Origin: Struthio camelus
Lineage: Eukaryota > Chordata > Aves > Struthioniformes > Struthionidae
Assembly (NCBI RefSeq): GCF_040807025.1
Contig: NC_090951.1
Coordinates: 3,596,001-3,660,000 of the forward strand
Direction: 5' to 3'
DNA length: 64,000 nt
The position numbers and the translations under genes were made by a program. Below are positions 39,547 to 53,300 of this stretch, piece by piece; the stretch's first letter is position 1, and each line of letters opens with the position of its first letter. Below the pieces are notes generated by a model, which saw only the letters and a list, made by a program, of their open reading frames with translations, was not told where the DNA came from and ran no database searches.

Positions 39547-42500
39547 ATGTGCGACAGGAACGGCGGGAGACGGCTCCGGCAGTGGCTGATTGAGCAGATC
39601 GACAGCGAGCTCTACCCTGGGCTGATCTGGGAAAACGAGGAGAAAACCATGTTCCGCATCCCCTGGAAACACGCTGGGAAGCAGGATTACAACCAGGAGG
39701 TGGATGCCTCTATTTTCAAGGTAGGGCAGGATGGCTGATCTTGTTTTCTTGATCCCTGTGTGCCGTGATGCTGTTTTTTGTTGCTGACGGACTTGCCTTT
39801 GGCCGGTGATAAACATCCTCAGTTTCTGCAGATTTTGCAGATTTGCTCCTTCCAGGAGATGCCTCGCCACGTCCCGTTATGTGGGAATGAATCTCCAGAG
39901 GGCTTGTGTGGGGGTTGTTTGGATCTTTTCTGGCAGCTGCCTGATTTGGATTCATTTTCAGCATGTTCTCATTCTGGTCTGCTGTGAGGAGGAGCTGAGT
40001 ATGCTCTTTTTGACCTGGTCTAATCTTCCCACGAGACTTTTTGAGGAAAGAATGGATCGACAAAAAGGCCTTAGGGGAAGGAAGGAAGGGTCAGCTTTCC
40101 TCGGGTGGAGAGACTTTATACTTTGGGGAGGGGGGAAACTGGAAAAGCCTTTCTTGAACCCAAAAGGTCAAAGTCTTTTGCAGGAATCCCCTTGCCTTCT
40201 ACTTGCATCTCTAAATGTCTCCCCTAGCAGGTGGAGCTGTCTTTCAGGGCAGTAACAGCTAATTCAGGGCTAGTTCAGGAATGCCGAGCTATGAAGACAG
40301 CAAGGCTGTGTTGAATTCAGACATCTGAATATATGTGTGTGTATGTAAAAGTCTTCATTATTTGGTGGGAAAATGTATTTTCCCATTTTTTCCCCTCCTC
40401 TCTACCAAAAATTCAAAGAGCATTCGAATCTTAAAATAAACCAGCCTTCACTTACTACTTGGAAGCTGGGAAATAGACGTTTATTCTGATTTTAATTTGG
40501 ATGTTAACAGATCGTGAAAACCATCACTACTTCAGATGGGTTTCCTTGTATCCCAGACAGCTTTCCCTCATCTGTCAGTGCAGGGGTGAAGTCATGTGTT
40601 ACAATCCTGGCTCTAGTTTAAGCTGTGGTATAAAAGGCACTGGGCTAAATCTGGCTCACTTAGGCTGGCATAATTGTTTGGCAGAGATTTGGAGCATACG
40701 ACTTAATGTCTAAGCTCTCTGGGGCTTTTAAATCTGAGTGCAAGAACCTCTGCTTCCAAAGCATAGAGGCACGTCCAAGCCAGTTAGCCCTCGGCGTTCA
40801 AATCTGCTTCTTCAGCTCTGGGCTTTGTGCTTTGCTCCTAGGCCTGGGCCGTCTTCAAAGGCAAGTTCAAAGAAGGTGACAAAGCAGAGCCAGCCACCTG
40901 GAAGACGCGGCTCCGCTGTGCCTTGAACAAGAGTCCTGACTTTGAGGAGGTGACAGACAGGTCCCAGCTGGACATCTCTGAGCCCTACAAGGTCTACCGG
41001 ATCGTCCCAGAGGAAGAGCAGAAGTGTAAGTGTCCAGATGTGGGACTGACCCGAACGTCAGTTTGCAGCTGGGACAGGCCACAGCTCTCCTGCAAGTAAC
41101 CGCAGGCGAAAACAGAAGTGGCCTCTTGCTGCTGACCTACATTTAGGCACTGAGCTGTGCTTCCTGGGCCGGGTCTTGCTCTCGCACCCCTGTGCTTTGG
41201 CCCCGGCACCTGGGGATGTGCCTGGCATCGCCACGTCGGCTGGCAAGGAAGGACGTGCTCTCTTTCCCTAAGAGCTGATCCTACCTGGAGTATCGCGTGA
41301 GCTCCTGTCCTGTAAGGATTCAGATGCTACTTGTCAGCAAAGAGAAAAGGAGAAAAGCCCTTGCTGAGATGTAAAGAGCCTCCCTGTGGGCTGCTGCAGA
41401 GCTCGGGATCCATCTCTCGCTCCATCTCTGCTGTCCCAACCTCATGATCGAACCTCTTCCTAGATAGACTGTCTCGAGCCTTGGAGGGCTCAGACTGTGC
41501 CTCCTCTTCAGTCTCCATCTTCTCAAATGAAAGAAAGATGGGGGAATGCCACCTGTGAGCCACAAACTGGGCAGCCAGGCAAATGCTCCTGCGTGCTACT
41601 CCTTTGGTGGCATTGGCATGTTGTAGGGGCAGAGCTGAAGTCCTTCCTCCAGTGAGGTCTCTGAGCCCCAATGCTTTGTCCTTCCCCTCATGGTGCCTCC
41701 AAACTGCTTTGGGAGGATGCAATCTATGCAATAGAATAAATGCAATTAAATCCCTTCCCCTTTGCCCAGTAGTGACAGCAGTGATTAGAGTAACAGCAGT
41801 TGAGCGGAGAGCAGTTGTTGCTGCGATGTCCGGTGTGGTGCAGGCTGCACTAAGTATATCTTTATTTGTGGTTAGGTGTGTGTGCACTTTTCTCTTTTAA
41901 AGTAAAAACTTCTTTTTAAAAAAAAAAAAAAACCACCATACTCATTGCCAGGAAATCTCCCTTTAGCATTTTGGTCTTTTTTCAGTCGCATTCACATGGG
42001 GGGCTCAGGGCTTTGCGCAGTATGCAAATGGCATGTCAGGTTGCTACCGACAGCACACAGAAAAAGGAGAAGCAGCAGCACCTCCTGTCTCTAGGGTGCA
42101 CAGAAAAAACTCGGTGCCATCACCAGCTCTGTCCCCATTGCTGAATTCGACCGACCTTGCTGCTCGTCACAGGGAGACCTTGCACTGGTGAAACCACTCG
42201 CGGGCTGGTTTCTGGGGGAGTCTGGCCCTGAAAGGCAGCTCCAGCTGGAGCAGGGGCCGGGCAGGAAACTGCCCAGCCCCAGTGAGCTGCACCCAGGCGA
42301 TGTTACGGGGCACTGGGTTGCTGTGGTTCTCGGTTTCATAACTTTCACAGGGTGAGCTTTTTCTAAAACCCAGTGATGACGCGAGCAGCTGGCTCCGCGT
42401 TGGATCGCTGTAAGGGCGGGATGCCGTTGCTGAAGCTCTGTACTTCTTTCCAGGCAAAATAGGCATCATGAACGGGAACAGCTTGACTGAAGTCACGGAC

Positions 42501-45500
42501 ATGGACTGCAGCCCCTCTGCAATAGATGACCTAATTAAAGAGGTAAGTCATCACGGCCCCTGGAGACCTTTTTGACCAGGAAAGGATGGACAGCCAAGTT
42601 TCTCGATGAAATGTTGCCTTTCTAAAGTGAAATCTGTGGAGACTTTTTGGAATTGGAATAGCCCGAAATGCTGTCTTACAGCTACAATGGTGGTATTCAT
42701 TCGTGTAAGTGAACACAAGGCCTCAGGACAGTTACCCATGAATGGACTGTGCTTTCAATTTGCATTTGGGTTGGCAAGACATTCACTGGGGAGACAGAGG
42801 GCGTTTTCATAGCTCTGTTCCCCTTCGTCGTGGCGTAACACTGGGCCAGTTCTGCTCAGTGTTATCTGGGGATACAGCCTGGGGATTCCCAAACTCCTCC
42901 TTTCTAACCAAAAGCATTCATCAGTGCCTTAAACTCTGTCCTCCTTGCTTTGCCTTTTGGACCCCTTTTCAGGGACTGCTGGCCCCCATGAGCGGCTCAG
43001 GGCAGATCAGTGACCAAAAGCCTGCTTTGGCTTGGGCTCTGTCTGGCTGATCTAACGGGCTTCTCTCCCTGCTCCAGCCCCCCTGCGTAGATGAATACTT
43101 GGGTATCATCAAGAGAAGCCCCTCACCTCCTCAGGAGACTTGCAGAAACCCCCCAATACCAGACTGGTGGGTGCAGCAACCCAGCCCTGGTAAGTAGCCG
43201 GTAGCTTGTGCAGTGTTTAATGGGACCGAGCTTCCTGTCCGGGGGAGCCACTGCCAGAGAGAAAACACAGTGCAGTAAGACAGGCTCCCTCTAGACAGCA
43301 GCTATGTTTTATCTTCCTTTCCATCTTTCAGTTTATTAAGAATGCTTACAGTATTAACTGTGAATGTTGCTGTCGGTACAAGAGACCTGGTAGTGCAATA
43401 CTCCTTGCACAGGATTAAATCCACCCTAGCGTGTTCACTGGTATCTCCTGAGCAGGAACAGGGAACCCTGATGAGCACGAGGCTCCCAGGGAGAGAAATG
43501 CTGGTGGGGAGGGGGGGGTCGGTGGTGCCAAGCAGGACTTGGCATTTGGGAAAGGCAGGAAGGTGTGTGTGGGCTCTAGGGAGGAAGCCCCCTCCCTAGA
43601 GCTGGGCACATGGGCACAGTTCTGTTTTTTTTTCTGCCAACAGCTTTGCCCCTGATGAATGGATACTCTGGCTATGAGCAGCATCATTCAGGTAAGACAG
43701 CTCCTGTTGCCCTGCTTTCTCTGCTCGGTTGCACACTGGCCATCAAATACCTTTGGGCAGCTTGGTTCCCCCCTTTGCACACGCAGGTGTGATGGCAGAA
43801 GGTGGCTCTGCTAACTCTGCTCCCTGCCCAGGGGGACTCTGCACTGGCTTTGGGGGTGCTTGAGTATTTGCAGGGTCTGCAGGCTGAGCGGGGACACGTT
43901 CCACTGCTGCTGGGGTGTCCTGCAGCCATGGCACCCATGCACGGGACTGACCCAGGACACTGGGGTCAGTTGTGCCTTTGACTTGGAGATTTGCCCACAG
44001 CAGGGGAAGTGTGGAGTGAAAGCAGCAGGACAAGAGGATTTTGCTGAATGCCACCTGCAGCATGAGGGGTTGCTGTAATCCCTGTTGCTCTAACCACTAC
44101 ACCATCCTTCCTATGGGTCAGATTGGCAAGTCAATGGTGTTCAGCTCTTGCACATAGCGGCTGCACTTATTACATAAAATGATTTAGGCTCCAGTCATCT
44201 ACCCAAGCTGTACATCAATGGAGTAGATGGGAAGAGAGGCAAAACTAGGGGAAGTGAGTATTACCTGGGCAAATATGGTACCATGTCAAAAGCTGACATC
44301 AGCCGGGAGAAAGGGGTTCAGTAACCAGAGCTCTCACTTGCTGATCAGTCCTGCTATAAGGCTGAAAGCAAGAGGAGATGTCCTCTAGCAAGTAAGAGGT
44401 CTCCTCCAGTGAGTAAGACCTGCTCCCAGGAAATGCTGTTCCTCACAGGATTTGGGCCTTGCAGCTGAAGCTCAGGAAGGGTTTGGTTACTCCTCTTCAT
44501 AGGCTGTGCCTATGCACATCTCCTCACAGGTTACTCCCAGATGGTGATCAGCTTCTATTATGGAGGGAGGCTGGTTGGCCACATCACCACCTCTTACCCT
44601 GAAGGCTGCCGGATCTCGCTCAGCCAGCCCTCTAGCCACAGTGAGAAGCTCTATGCCCCAGATACCCTGGAGCATGTGAGGTTCCCGTCGGCTGAAGCGA
44701 TCCAGAACGACCGCCAGAAGCAGATCACAAAGAAGCTCTTTGGGCACCTGGAACGAGGCGTCCTGCTGCACAGCAACAAACAAGGCATTTTCATCAAGAG
44801 GCTGTGCCAAGGCAGGGTCTTCTGGAGCGGGAACACCATGGTGTACAAGGACAGGCCCAACAAACTGGACCGGGATGAAGTAGTGAAGATATTTGACACC
44901 AACCAGTTCTTCCGAGGTTTGTAGAAGCATTTCCCCTCCCTGTTTCTCTTCATCCACTCCAGGGTAGGGGTTTTTGTTGTTTTCCTGCCCTAGTGATCCT
45001 GCTAGTGTTGGCAGGGAGGCAGAGCTCAGCTCAGCTGCGAAGGTGCTGTTGATGGCTCTTCTACTGGCTGAGGGACAACCCTGATGGCTCTAACCGCTGC
45101 ACTGTACTTCCTAATGCTGAAGTCCACGAGCCTGGGCATGTGGGGCCAAAGCATCTGGCCCAAAGTGTCCAATGTTTGCTCTTAAAATCCTTGCTTGGCT
45201 AAATAACCTTAGGGAAGTAAATCCTCTGGCTGCCCCAGGTGAGCCCTTTGCCTTGGAGCACTTGAAGTTATCGGAATCCAACACTGCTGGGTTAACCAGG
45301 GGTGTCTGATACTCTGGACAAGTAGTTATTTCATACCAGAAAGGAACAATCTGGTGTATGAAGTGTCACCAAATTCCTCATGGGTGGAGACTGCACGAAA
45401 ACAAGCTAATTTCTTTTGAGCAAGCTGACAGGTTTCTTCTGTGGCAGGATGCGTTCGGTTCCCTAAGGTGTGCGGTTGGGTAGCAGATGCTCACAGCTGT

Positions 45501-46368
45501 GCTGGGTGACTTCCAGCTGTGCTCTTCTCCTCGCAGAGCTGCAGCAGTATTACAACAACCAAGGCCGCTTCCCAGAGAGCAGAGTCATGCTGTGCTTTGG
45601 AGAGGAGTTCCCAGACGCAGTGCCGCTGCGGTGCAAGCTCATCCTTGTTCAGGTGCGGCAACGCTTTGAGAAGAATGCCCTTGGGAGCTCTGCTCCTGAT
45701 GCCTAGCTATGTTTTCTGCCGTTTTTTGAGCTGTATTGCTCTCTTTGGTGGGGCTGGAGCTGGGGCTGGGCCCGTGGGAGTTACGGGCCATTTGGGTGCC
45801 TAAATTGGTGGAGTAGTGGGTGGAGCATGAATATTATACAAAGCCTCCTGAGAGGTGCTTGGGCTGCTCTTTCTGAGACCCCTTGGACCATCTGGTTAGA
45901 TCACATTGGCGAACAAAGCCCCAAGATGGCTTGCAGTTTAAAAAGCTTTCCTAAACTACTAGGAGATCTATTCAGTCTCCCTTCACCCTGGTCCCGCTCC
46001 TCCCTGCCTGACTCCCACGTACTCATCACTTCTCGCCTTGGTCAGCTCAGCTGCATCTCTCCCACCTCTTACACCCTCCTGACTGGCTCGGTGGAGTGTG
46101 GATGGAGGCAATGGGAGATGCTTCAAGATGCTGCTCTTGGTTCAGTGTCTTCATGCTTGTGTGGTTCCCCCCCCCCCCGCCCCCGCTGCAGGTGGAGCAG
46201 CTGTGTGTCAGGCAGGTGGTGGAGGAGGCTGGCAAGACCTGCAGCAGCAGCCCCATGCTCCCCATCGCAGATGAGGCGCAGCACGACCAAGTGTACAGGA
46301 TCTTCCAGGACATCTGTGGGACGCACCAGCGTCCGCTCTTCCGAGAAAATCAACAGATTGCAGTCTGA
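39547..46368 (+). CDS. IRF8: IRF8 (ICSBP), interferon regulatory factor 8
   Basis: IRF8 is a nuclear transcription factor that directs monocyte, dendritic-cell and B-cell development and binds DNA with PU.1, BATF or other IRFs. Coding exons: 39547-39720, 40842-41025, 42454-42542, 43078-43189, 43644-43691, 44530-44916, 45537-45652 and 46192-46368 (TGA); phases 0, 1, 0, 1, 1, 1 and 0 all agree. The product is 428 aa, against 426 in human. The DNA-binding domain, about residues 1-112, has the five family tryptophans at W13, W28, W40, W60 and W78. Residues corresponding to human T80 and K108, where disease changes occur, are retained. A variable linker (about 120-200) is followed by the IRF-association domain (about 205-390), with SQMVISFYYGG, KKLFGHLERGVLLH, RLCQGRVFW and LCFGEEFPD. 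The end HQRPLFRENQQIAV is almost the human end. The last acceptor has a long C tract. The gene appears intact. Confidence 0.98.
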
Positions 46369-47395
46369 GCCCCCTTCTCAATAGACGTGATACGGCTGTT
46401 CGGGTTAATCTAGGCTCAGTTCCATTAGTGCCTAAACTCCTTTTGGAAAGTGTCCTCTGGTTCTTGTCACTCTTTGCTGTTCCAGTCTAGAGTCTGTATA
46501 AACACAGCAGTAAAAATTGTTATTTGTGAGTTGGATCCCCAATGTCAGGTCTGTTATCAGTAAACTGTCTTTTGCACCAAACGAGATGGTCCTCATGTCA
46601 CTGCCTATAGCTGATGGCAAGGGACGGAGAAGAGCGTCGAGCTGTGTGGGATCTGAGCTAGCAGGGCTTTGCGCTGCCTCTGTTATTTGCAAGTCAGGCA
46701 GAACTGAAAATCAATAGCTGTAACAACCTGCCCTGGTCTGCAACTTGGACCTGGCTGAGAATATAAATTTGGAAGGAGGTGACTCCTGGAAAAGCTTTAA
46801 AATGCTCAAGTTTAGAAAATTCTTCCCAGAAATCAGTTTTTCCCAAAGGGTTTGCAATACTGCTGATAGAATATAAGGTATGCCTTCCAAGGAAAACTTC
46901 CTAAAAGAAATTCCTATTTGTTATTTTTGCTATGAGATTTATATTTTTGTCTGTAATATGGAAGTACTTTGAAATTTGGAAACCAATGCAGAGATTATAT
47001 ATGTAAATGTTGGGTATAAGAACATAGGAGTTTTAATTCCTCTAGCCAGAGGAATTAAGTAAGAGTTTATATAAATATATATATATATATAATATCTTTT
47101 ATGTTAAAGATCTCGGCATAGTGTTAATAGGTTGGCTTCACTCTCCAAAACGCGTGTGTTGGTCTCTCCCAAGCATGAACAGGCAGCAGCGTCCATGTGT
47201 AAATCCTCATTAACATGCTTTCTGTGCGTGTGGCTAGGACGTGGGGCTTGTGCCTTGCAGCTGACGGCAAACCAGGACCGTACATGTGGTGTTGCTAAGG
47301 CTGCCTATTTATTTTATGCCTGAGTTTTGTTAAATGTTTTTGTAATTTTTTTTATCCTGCTGCAATTAAAGTGCTATATTTTGTATTTCTCTTGC
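46369..47395 (+). other. IRF8: IRF8 3' UTR with ATTAAA polyadenylation signal
   Basis: About 1 kb of increasingly AT-rich sequence follows the stop. It includes an impure TA repeat near 47070-47092 and ATTTA pentamers such as one near 47307, which can act in AU-rich mRNA decay. An ATTAAA hexamer at 47365-47370 is followed by a T/G-rich stretch, so cleavage is expected near 47385-47395. The length resembles mammalian IRF8. Confidence 0.7.
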
Positions 47396-50300
47396 AATGT
47401 TTTTTTATTGCAATAAGTGAAGTGCCAAATCTGAGGAGAGCTGGCATGTCTGACTCACTTCTGCCTCAGTTTCCCCTGTGGCTGGGCCTGTGCTAAGCCT
47501 CTGCGGTGAGATGCTCTTGACTCTATCCTACTCTGTAACTGCTCAGCTTCAGCTCAGGGGCAGGAGATGATGCTATAATGCAGCTTGAGGGAGGAAAAAG
47601 GGTATCACTTATGGGGCCCTCATTCAAAGGAGTGTGAAGATAGGGCCATGCCCATCTCCTACATCTCTTGACCCCGTTGTCCTTTGCTCATGGCCATGAT
47701 GGCCCAGGCCATGGTGCTTTGAGGACCTGGGAAGGGGACAGTTACTTACAGTCCTGCTGGAAGACATACAGTCGTTTTTGTCCCTATGTTGCCTGCTGGA
47801 GCTGTAACCCACCGTCCTCACAACCTGCCTTTCTCATAGGCCCCCAAAGACCAAGTCTTGTGCAAGGGGTGGTTGGGGAGGTCTTGTTTGGGTGGAACCA
47901 GGAGTTATTGGCAAAAAGGAGCCTCAACCTTGGAGAGGTGCTAAAGTCTGTAGTGTACTGGGGAGGCTGAGCATCTGCTCATCAGCTGCCTTGATTTGAA
48001 GCCTGCTTTGGGCTGAGGCCCTGGGAAGCTTAGGAAGGCTGGCAGGACCATGCTTGGTGTGTCCCCTGCCCCCTGTGAAGGACAAGCAGCAATACCGGCC
48101 TCCTTCCCCTTTGGCCCAGGGCTGTAGACGGCTGCTGTGTGTGTTCCGCTTTGCCTCAGCCCAGGGGGCAGCCTGTATGATGGGACCCTGGCACCCAAGA
48201 GACAGTGTAAGCCAGTGCTTGTGGTCCACAGAGATCTGAGTGTCCTTAGCAAGTGCTGAGTCACCATCACGCTGAGGAGATGGATGCAAAGCTGTCCTCC
48301 TCTGCTTGGGTACCAAAGCAAACCAGCCCTTTCCTGCTACCTTTAGCCTTTTTTTTTAATTAATGACAGAGATCTTCCCCAAGCAAGAATGTGTGGTCAT
48401 GGGACAACTAAGTTGGGAGGACTCTGGTTGATTTCAGCTCACCTCTGTTCCAGCAGGTTGCCCCGATTCCTGGCTTTCTAGCCTTTTTTGGGATAAGCAA
48501 CTCTCAGCTTTCCCAGTGAAACATCTCTGAAATAAGTGTTCATCTCTCATGAGACTTGAAGCTGACTCCTCCAGGTTAAGCAGTTATAGCTGCTCTCTTT
48601 TCCCCAGTCCCAAAGCATAGTGGACATCACAACTTATCTCCTGGCACTCAAGAAGCACTCTGAGATGGGAAAACCCTCGGCTCAGACTTTCCCGTGCAGG
48701 CCAAGTAAGCGCTGTGCGGGGCTCTCCCTTCCCAGGAACGTCTGTGCGTTAGGGCTGAGGGCAGACTTGCATCCCAAGCTGTCCTGGACCCGATGTCCTG
48801 TGGTGCGGGACCCCTTGAGCAGGGCTGTCCTGCAGAGTCCTGCCAGACCCTGCAAGGCGGGGATTTGTGCTATGGACCTCCTGCTCTGTGGCCAAGTTAT
48901 CCCACCACGTTGGTGGGATGCTCGTGGGTCTGTGCACATCCCTTGCAAGTGCTGCGGAACATGGCCTTGTTGCTTGTGAGAAGAGCTGGCTGCAGACCAT
49001 GATTTCTGTGGCCGCAGCACTATCCCCAGTGCTCTTAAGTCCCCCAGCTCCCGTTACTCGTGGCAGGTCTGGCTTACAGGATGTGTGTGATGGAGGTGGG
49101 CAGTGAGGGAATGCACCTTGCGGGTGCCCGGGGCAGAGCACCTTCGATGTTTGCATTTCAGTCTTTCCCTGTGCCTCCTTAGGCCCGTCGTGATGTCTCC
49201 CTCAGGGTTTAATCCTCTTTCGGTCCCTGGCGCTGCCTCAAAAGTAGCTCGCTGAGAGCTCAGTAGATTTGCATATAACACGTCTTTGCTTCCACCCAGG
49301 TCAAACTAATGCAGGGAGCAAAAACATGAGAAAGAGGGCCAGCCTTTCCCCTTTATTGTAAGCTCTTTGGGCAAACCACCCTGCTCTGTATTGCTCATCC
49401 CTCCCACGGGGTTATTTGTCCCTCGGAGCTGCCTGGTGCGTGAGGAAGCGTCATTCCTGCGCAGGTGGCTCCAGCCCTGAGTCCTCCTCCGCTGTGGGCG
49501 GCGGGCAGAGGTGGTGTGGCGGCGCCGCCGCCAGCGCCTGGCTGCAGTGGAACAAAGCGTGCCCACTTGTGAAACACATGACGGCCTGCAGACTGAAACA
49601 CCAGAAACACCACTTGCGGTTTCCACAGATGGCCTGGAACAAGTCCTTCCTCAGAAACCACCATATTGTGCTTGCCTGGAGCCACCTGCTATGTATTCAG
49701 GGCTCTTTCAATTTCCACCCCAAGACCGCTGAGAAGCAGTTGGGAGCCAAGGCACCTTTTGGCGGTCCAGGCTGAGCTCGTTATTTTTAGCATTCCCATA
49801 GTGCTTCAGAGCCCTGAGCTCGGTCTAGGACCTCTGCTGAGCAGACATGGTGCCCATCCCAAACGTCTTCCAGGCCGGGTCCAAGAGGAGCTAGCTGGTG
49901 GCCCTAGGGCAACCAGGAAGGAGACTGCGGCACAGGAGTAGTCATTCTGATGGATGGTGACTTCAACGCGCTGAGCAGTGCGGGGTTTTCCCTCCTGAGT
50001 TGTAAGTTTGAGGAGAGTTTTAAGGATAACAAGGTAATTTCTATGATTGCAGGCAGGGGCTCAGGTAGCATGTGCGGTAAGGCAGGGTTCGTGCTTAACG
50101 TCTGGTCCAAGCTGGGCTTTGCTGGCTTGGCTCCAGTCCCAAAACCTGATGTGTGAAACGCGTCCAAGGTTTATGCTCACTCACAAACAAAGGACCAGCT
50201 GCTCAGGCAGACGGGAGCAGATTTCAAGGTAACCGTGCCAGACTGCACAAAGCAACGCTCTGGCCCACACTTCCAGTGGCCTTTGTAAATACTGGGGGGA

Positions 50301-53300
50301 ATTTCTGCAGATCTCATACTTTTGCCACAAAGAGGGGCTTAACGAATCCTGGTCCAGGTTGCTGTTAATAGGGGAAGCCCTGAGGCGTAGGAAGGTAAGA
50401 GCTTTATCCAGGTTGTCCCTGCCAATGCCGCTGGTTAGCGCCAAACCCGGGATAGGCTCTGCGCTCCCTGCCTGCCAGGCTGTGCCATCCAGCTGGGCAA
50501 AACCATGTATCTGAAGGGAAGAGACCCATCGCTTCCACCTGGAGCTCCTCCAAACTACTTTGTTTAATCCTCACAGCCTCCTTTTGAGTGCATCCAGCCC
50601 AGACCTCGTTTCAGATGAGAAGGCCCCAGGCCGTACCAGGTGAGCGGGGCACGGGGGCAGGCCCTTGGGGGTGCCTGCTGTCCTCACCACAGGTGCTTGT
50701 CGTCCCCGGGACCACGCAGACCTGAAAGCAGTGTGTGCATCCCAGCCACCCAGTCCTGAACCTCGCCTGGCCCAGAGGCAGCGCTGATGAGATGCTCAGT
50801 GCAGCTGCACTGAACCTTAGTGGTTTTGGGCTACTGGGGGTTCAAATACTTTCGTTGGTTTCTGTTCACTTGGGTTCTCCTTTATGGCTGCAGCAAAGTG
50901 AAACCTCCATGCCTCCTGTCTGCTCTTCTTCATCCGTGGCTCACCATTGGCAAGTCTGGACAGCAGCCCTGTCTTCTCCAGCTGAGATCCCTTCCTCAAG
51001 TCCTGGGGATGTAGATCGCCCTTCAGCTAGCACCCCCAGCACAGGCTGCCTCTGCTCCGCTAGCTGATTCCCCCCCAGTGAAACAGTTTCTGGGGTAGCC
51101 TGGATGCCAGAGGCTCAAAACAGTGTCCCTCCCCAAAACACTTCTTACTGGTCCAAGCATGGTTTCCAGGCGTCCTGAAGCAGGTGTTTGAACTGGAGCA
51201 GTTATGTGATTAAACTCCCTTCTGAAGTGGAAATATTTCCTTGCTTCCCGGCAAGGCCCACCCAGTTCCTACTATGGCTTTGGAGACCCTGCAGCTCTTG
51301 GGGACAAGGGACAGTACTTTCTGGGAGCTTTCCATGCTAAACTCCTGCCTTTTGGAGTAGAAGGGCAGAGTAAAAGAACCACATATGAAGAAAAGAGGAA
51401 CTTGGTTTCTGTGGAGGAAGGCTTGATCTTTTCCTTGCAGAAGATATATGATTCTCCTCATGGGTTTTTGGGAAGGAACAGTGTGCTTATCAAATCCTCA
51501 TATTGGCCAGCGGAGAAGGGTGGACCAGGGTAGAAAAAAGGGGGAAATTATCTATTCTCCCCTTCTTTAAGGTCTTCTAGTTTAAAGACATCTATTCTGT
51601 GGGGTTCACTTGTGTGCTTTGATTTCTGGGTGCTGGAAAGGACTTGTGAAACGTTGCAGTCTCCCACCTGATGTGCTCACTGACTTGGGGAGTTATTTGA
51701 GTTCAAAGCCAACCCCACTCCTGAGATATGTAATGGCTGGGAGGCTGTTGCACCCTGCAGAAGCACTTGCTTCGGGAGAAAAAGAGCCTGGTTATTTGCT
51801 GTGGGGTTATCAGTCTTGTCTCTTAATGTTTTACCTGGTGTTTCAATAGATTCCCATGACCTATCCTTCAACAAAGGCAAAAAAAGAGCACACGTGTGGC
51901 TTCAGGAGCAGAATTCAGTGTCTGCAATCACAACCAGTTTCTACCCATCTGTACTACACACTTGAAGCACTGTATGAGGAGTTATATGGTGACAGATTTC
52001 TGAACAGACTCAGGGGGCTGGGGAGGAAGAAGCTAAGGTTTGGATTGAGAGCTCCAGTCCAGCCAGAGCTCCTGGGAATTAGTCCACCTAGTTCTGGAGA
52101 AACAGGAAAAGCTCCACAGCCATCTCCTTGCAGCTCTGGAGGCCAAGTGCTCTGTGCAAAGACGACCCCAATTCAATTGCAGATCCAAACTCACAGTTGA
52201 ACTGCTCAGGAATACGAAATAAACCCGCTACAGCTGCTTCCTCCAACCTTCTGCTGCTTGGTTTGGGCCCCCACCGGCTCCTATAGGCGTTAGAAAACAA
52301 ACAGTCACTTTTTATTTCTAGACACCAGGGTTTCCAACTGGTTTGATTGCTCAATGCACCATTTCAGCACAGCAGCCTGTCCACGGAGAGCATCTCTGGG
52401 CTCTTCCTGTGCGCGTGTTGTAATATGGGAAGCACCCTCCTTCTCATGGTCAACAACTGCAGAACATCTCCTCCTTGCCCACTGAAGGGCAGGAGAGCTG
52501 GTGGGGGGCTCGTACTCGCTTCTCCATGTTACAGCCCCTTGGCCAGTGTTAATTCCAAGGAAATCTCAGTGGTGTCTTGTGCAGGGAGTTTGAATGGACA
52601 ATCCAGCTGTGTCTAAATGCCTCACTGGCATTGCACGTCCCAGGTGTCCCTGTTCCTTCATCACAAGGGAGTGCTGGATCTAGCAGTCCCATCTGACAGC
52701 ATCGTCTGAAGGGTCCAGGGCCCCTTCAGGGTGGTGAGCAGGGACGGCCTCTGAAACAAGTACAAAGCAAGGCTCAAACTCATGACTCTGCATTGCTGTG
52801 CGACTCCTGCACCGGCCTCTGACTTAACCTTCCCAGGGTCTCCCTGGCTTTGCTGCCCATGCTGCTGAGATGTTTTGAGTGGTTTCTCACCCTTCGTCCG
52901 GCCTCCTCTGGGCAGCGTTGTTTGCTCCATAGGTATGTTTGATCTCTGATGCTGTTGTGAAGGGGGTAAGATTTCCTTGTTGGCCGTTTTGCCTGCTCCT
53001 CCCCTGCCTGCTGGCATGAAGTGGGTGACGATTCAGGCTGTGTGACTCTCCTTCTCGGCTTCAGTGCTGTTCATTGCTCTCCTGGTTTCTGGGGCATGTT
53101 CTGCACCAGAAAAAGCTGAGCTATCCCAGGCCACAGGCCACCACTGAAACAGGCTGGAGCCATCTTCGGCGAGGGCTTGAAGGATTTACAATGTTGCGCA
53201 AAGCAAGACTGCTCAGTACTTGAACTAGAACAAAGTGGCCATTTCAACTCATTCTTCCTTTGCATTTGCACTCACTTCATGGCTGGTGGGACTTGGTTCA

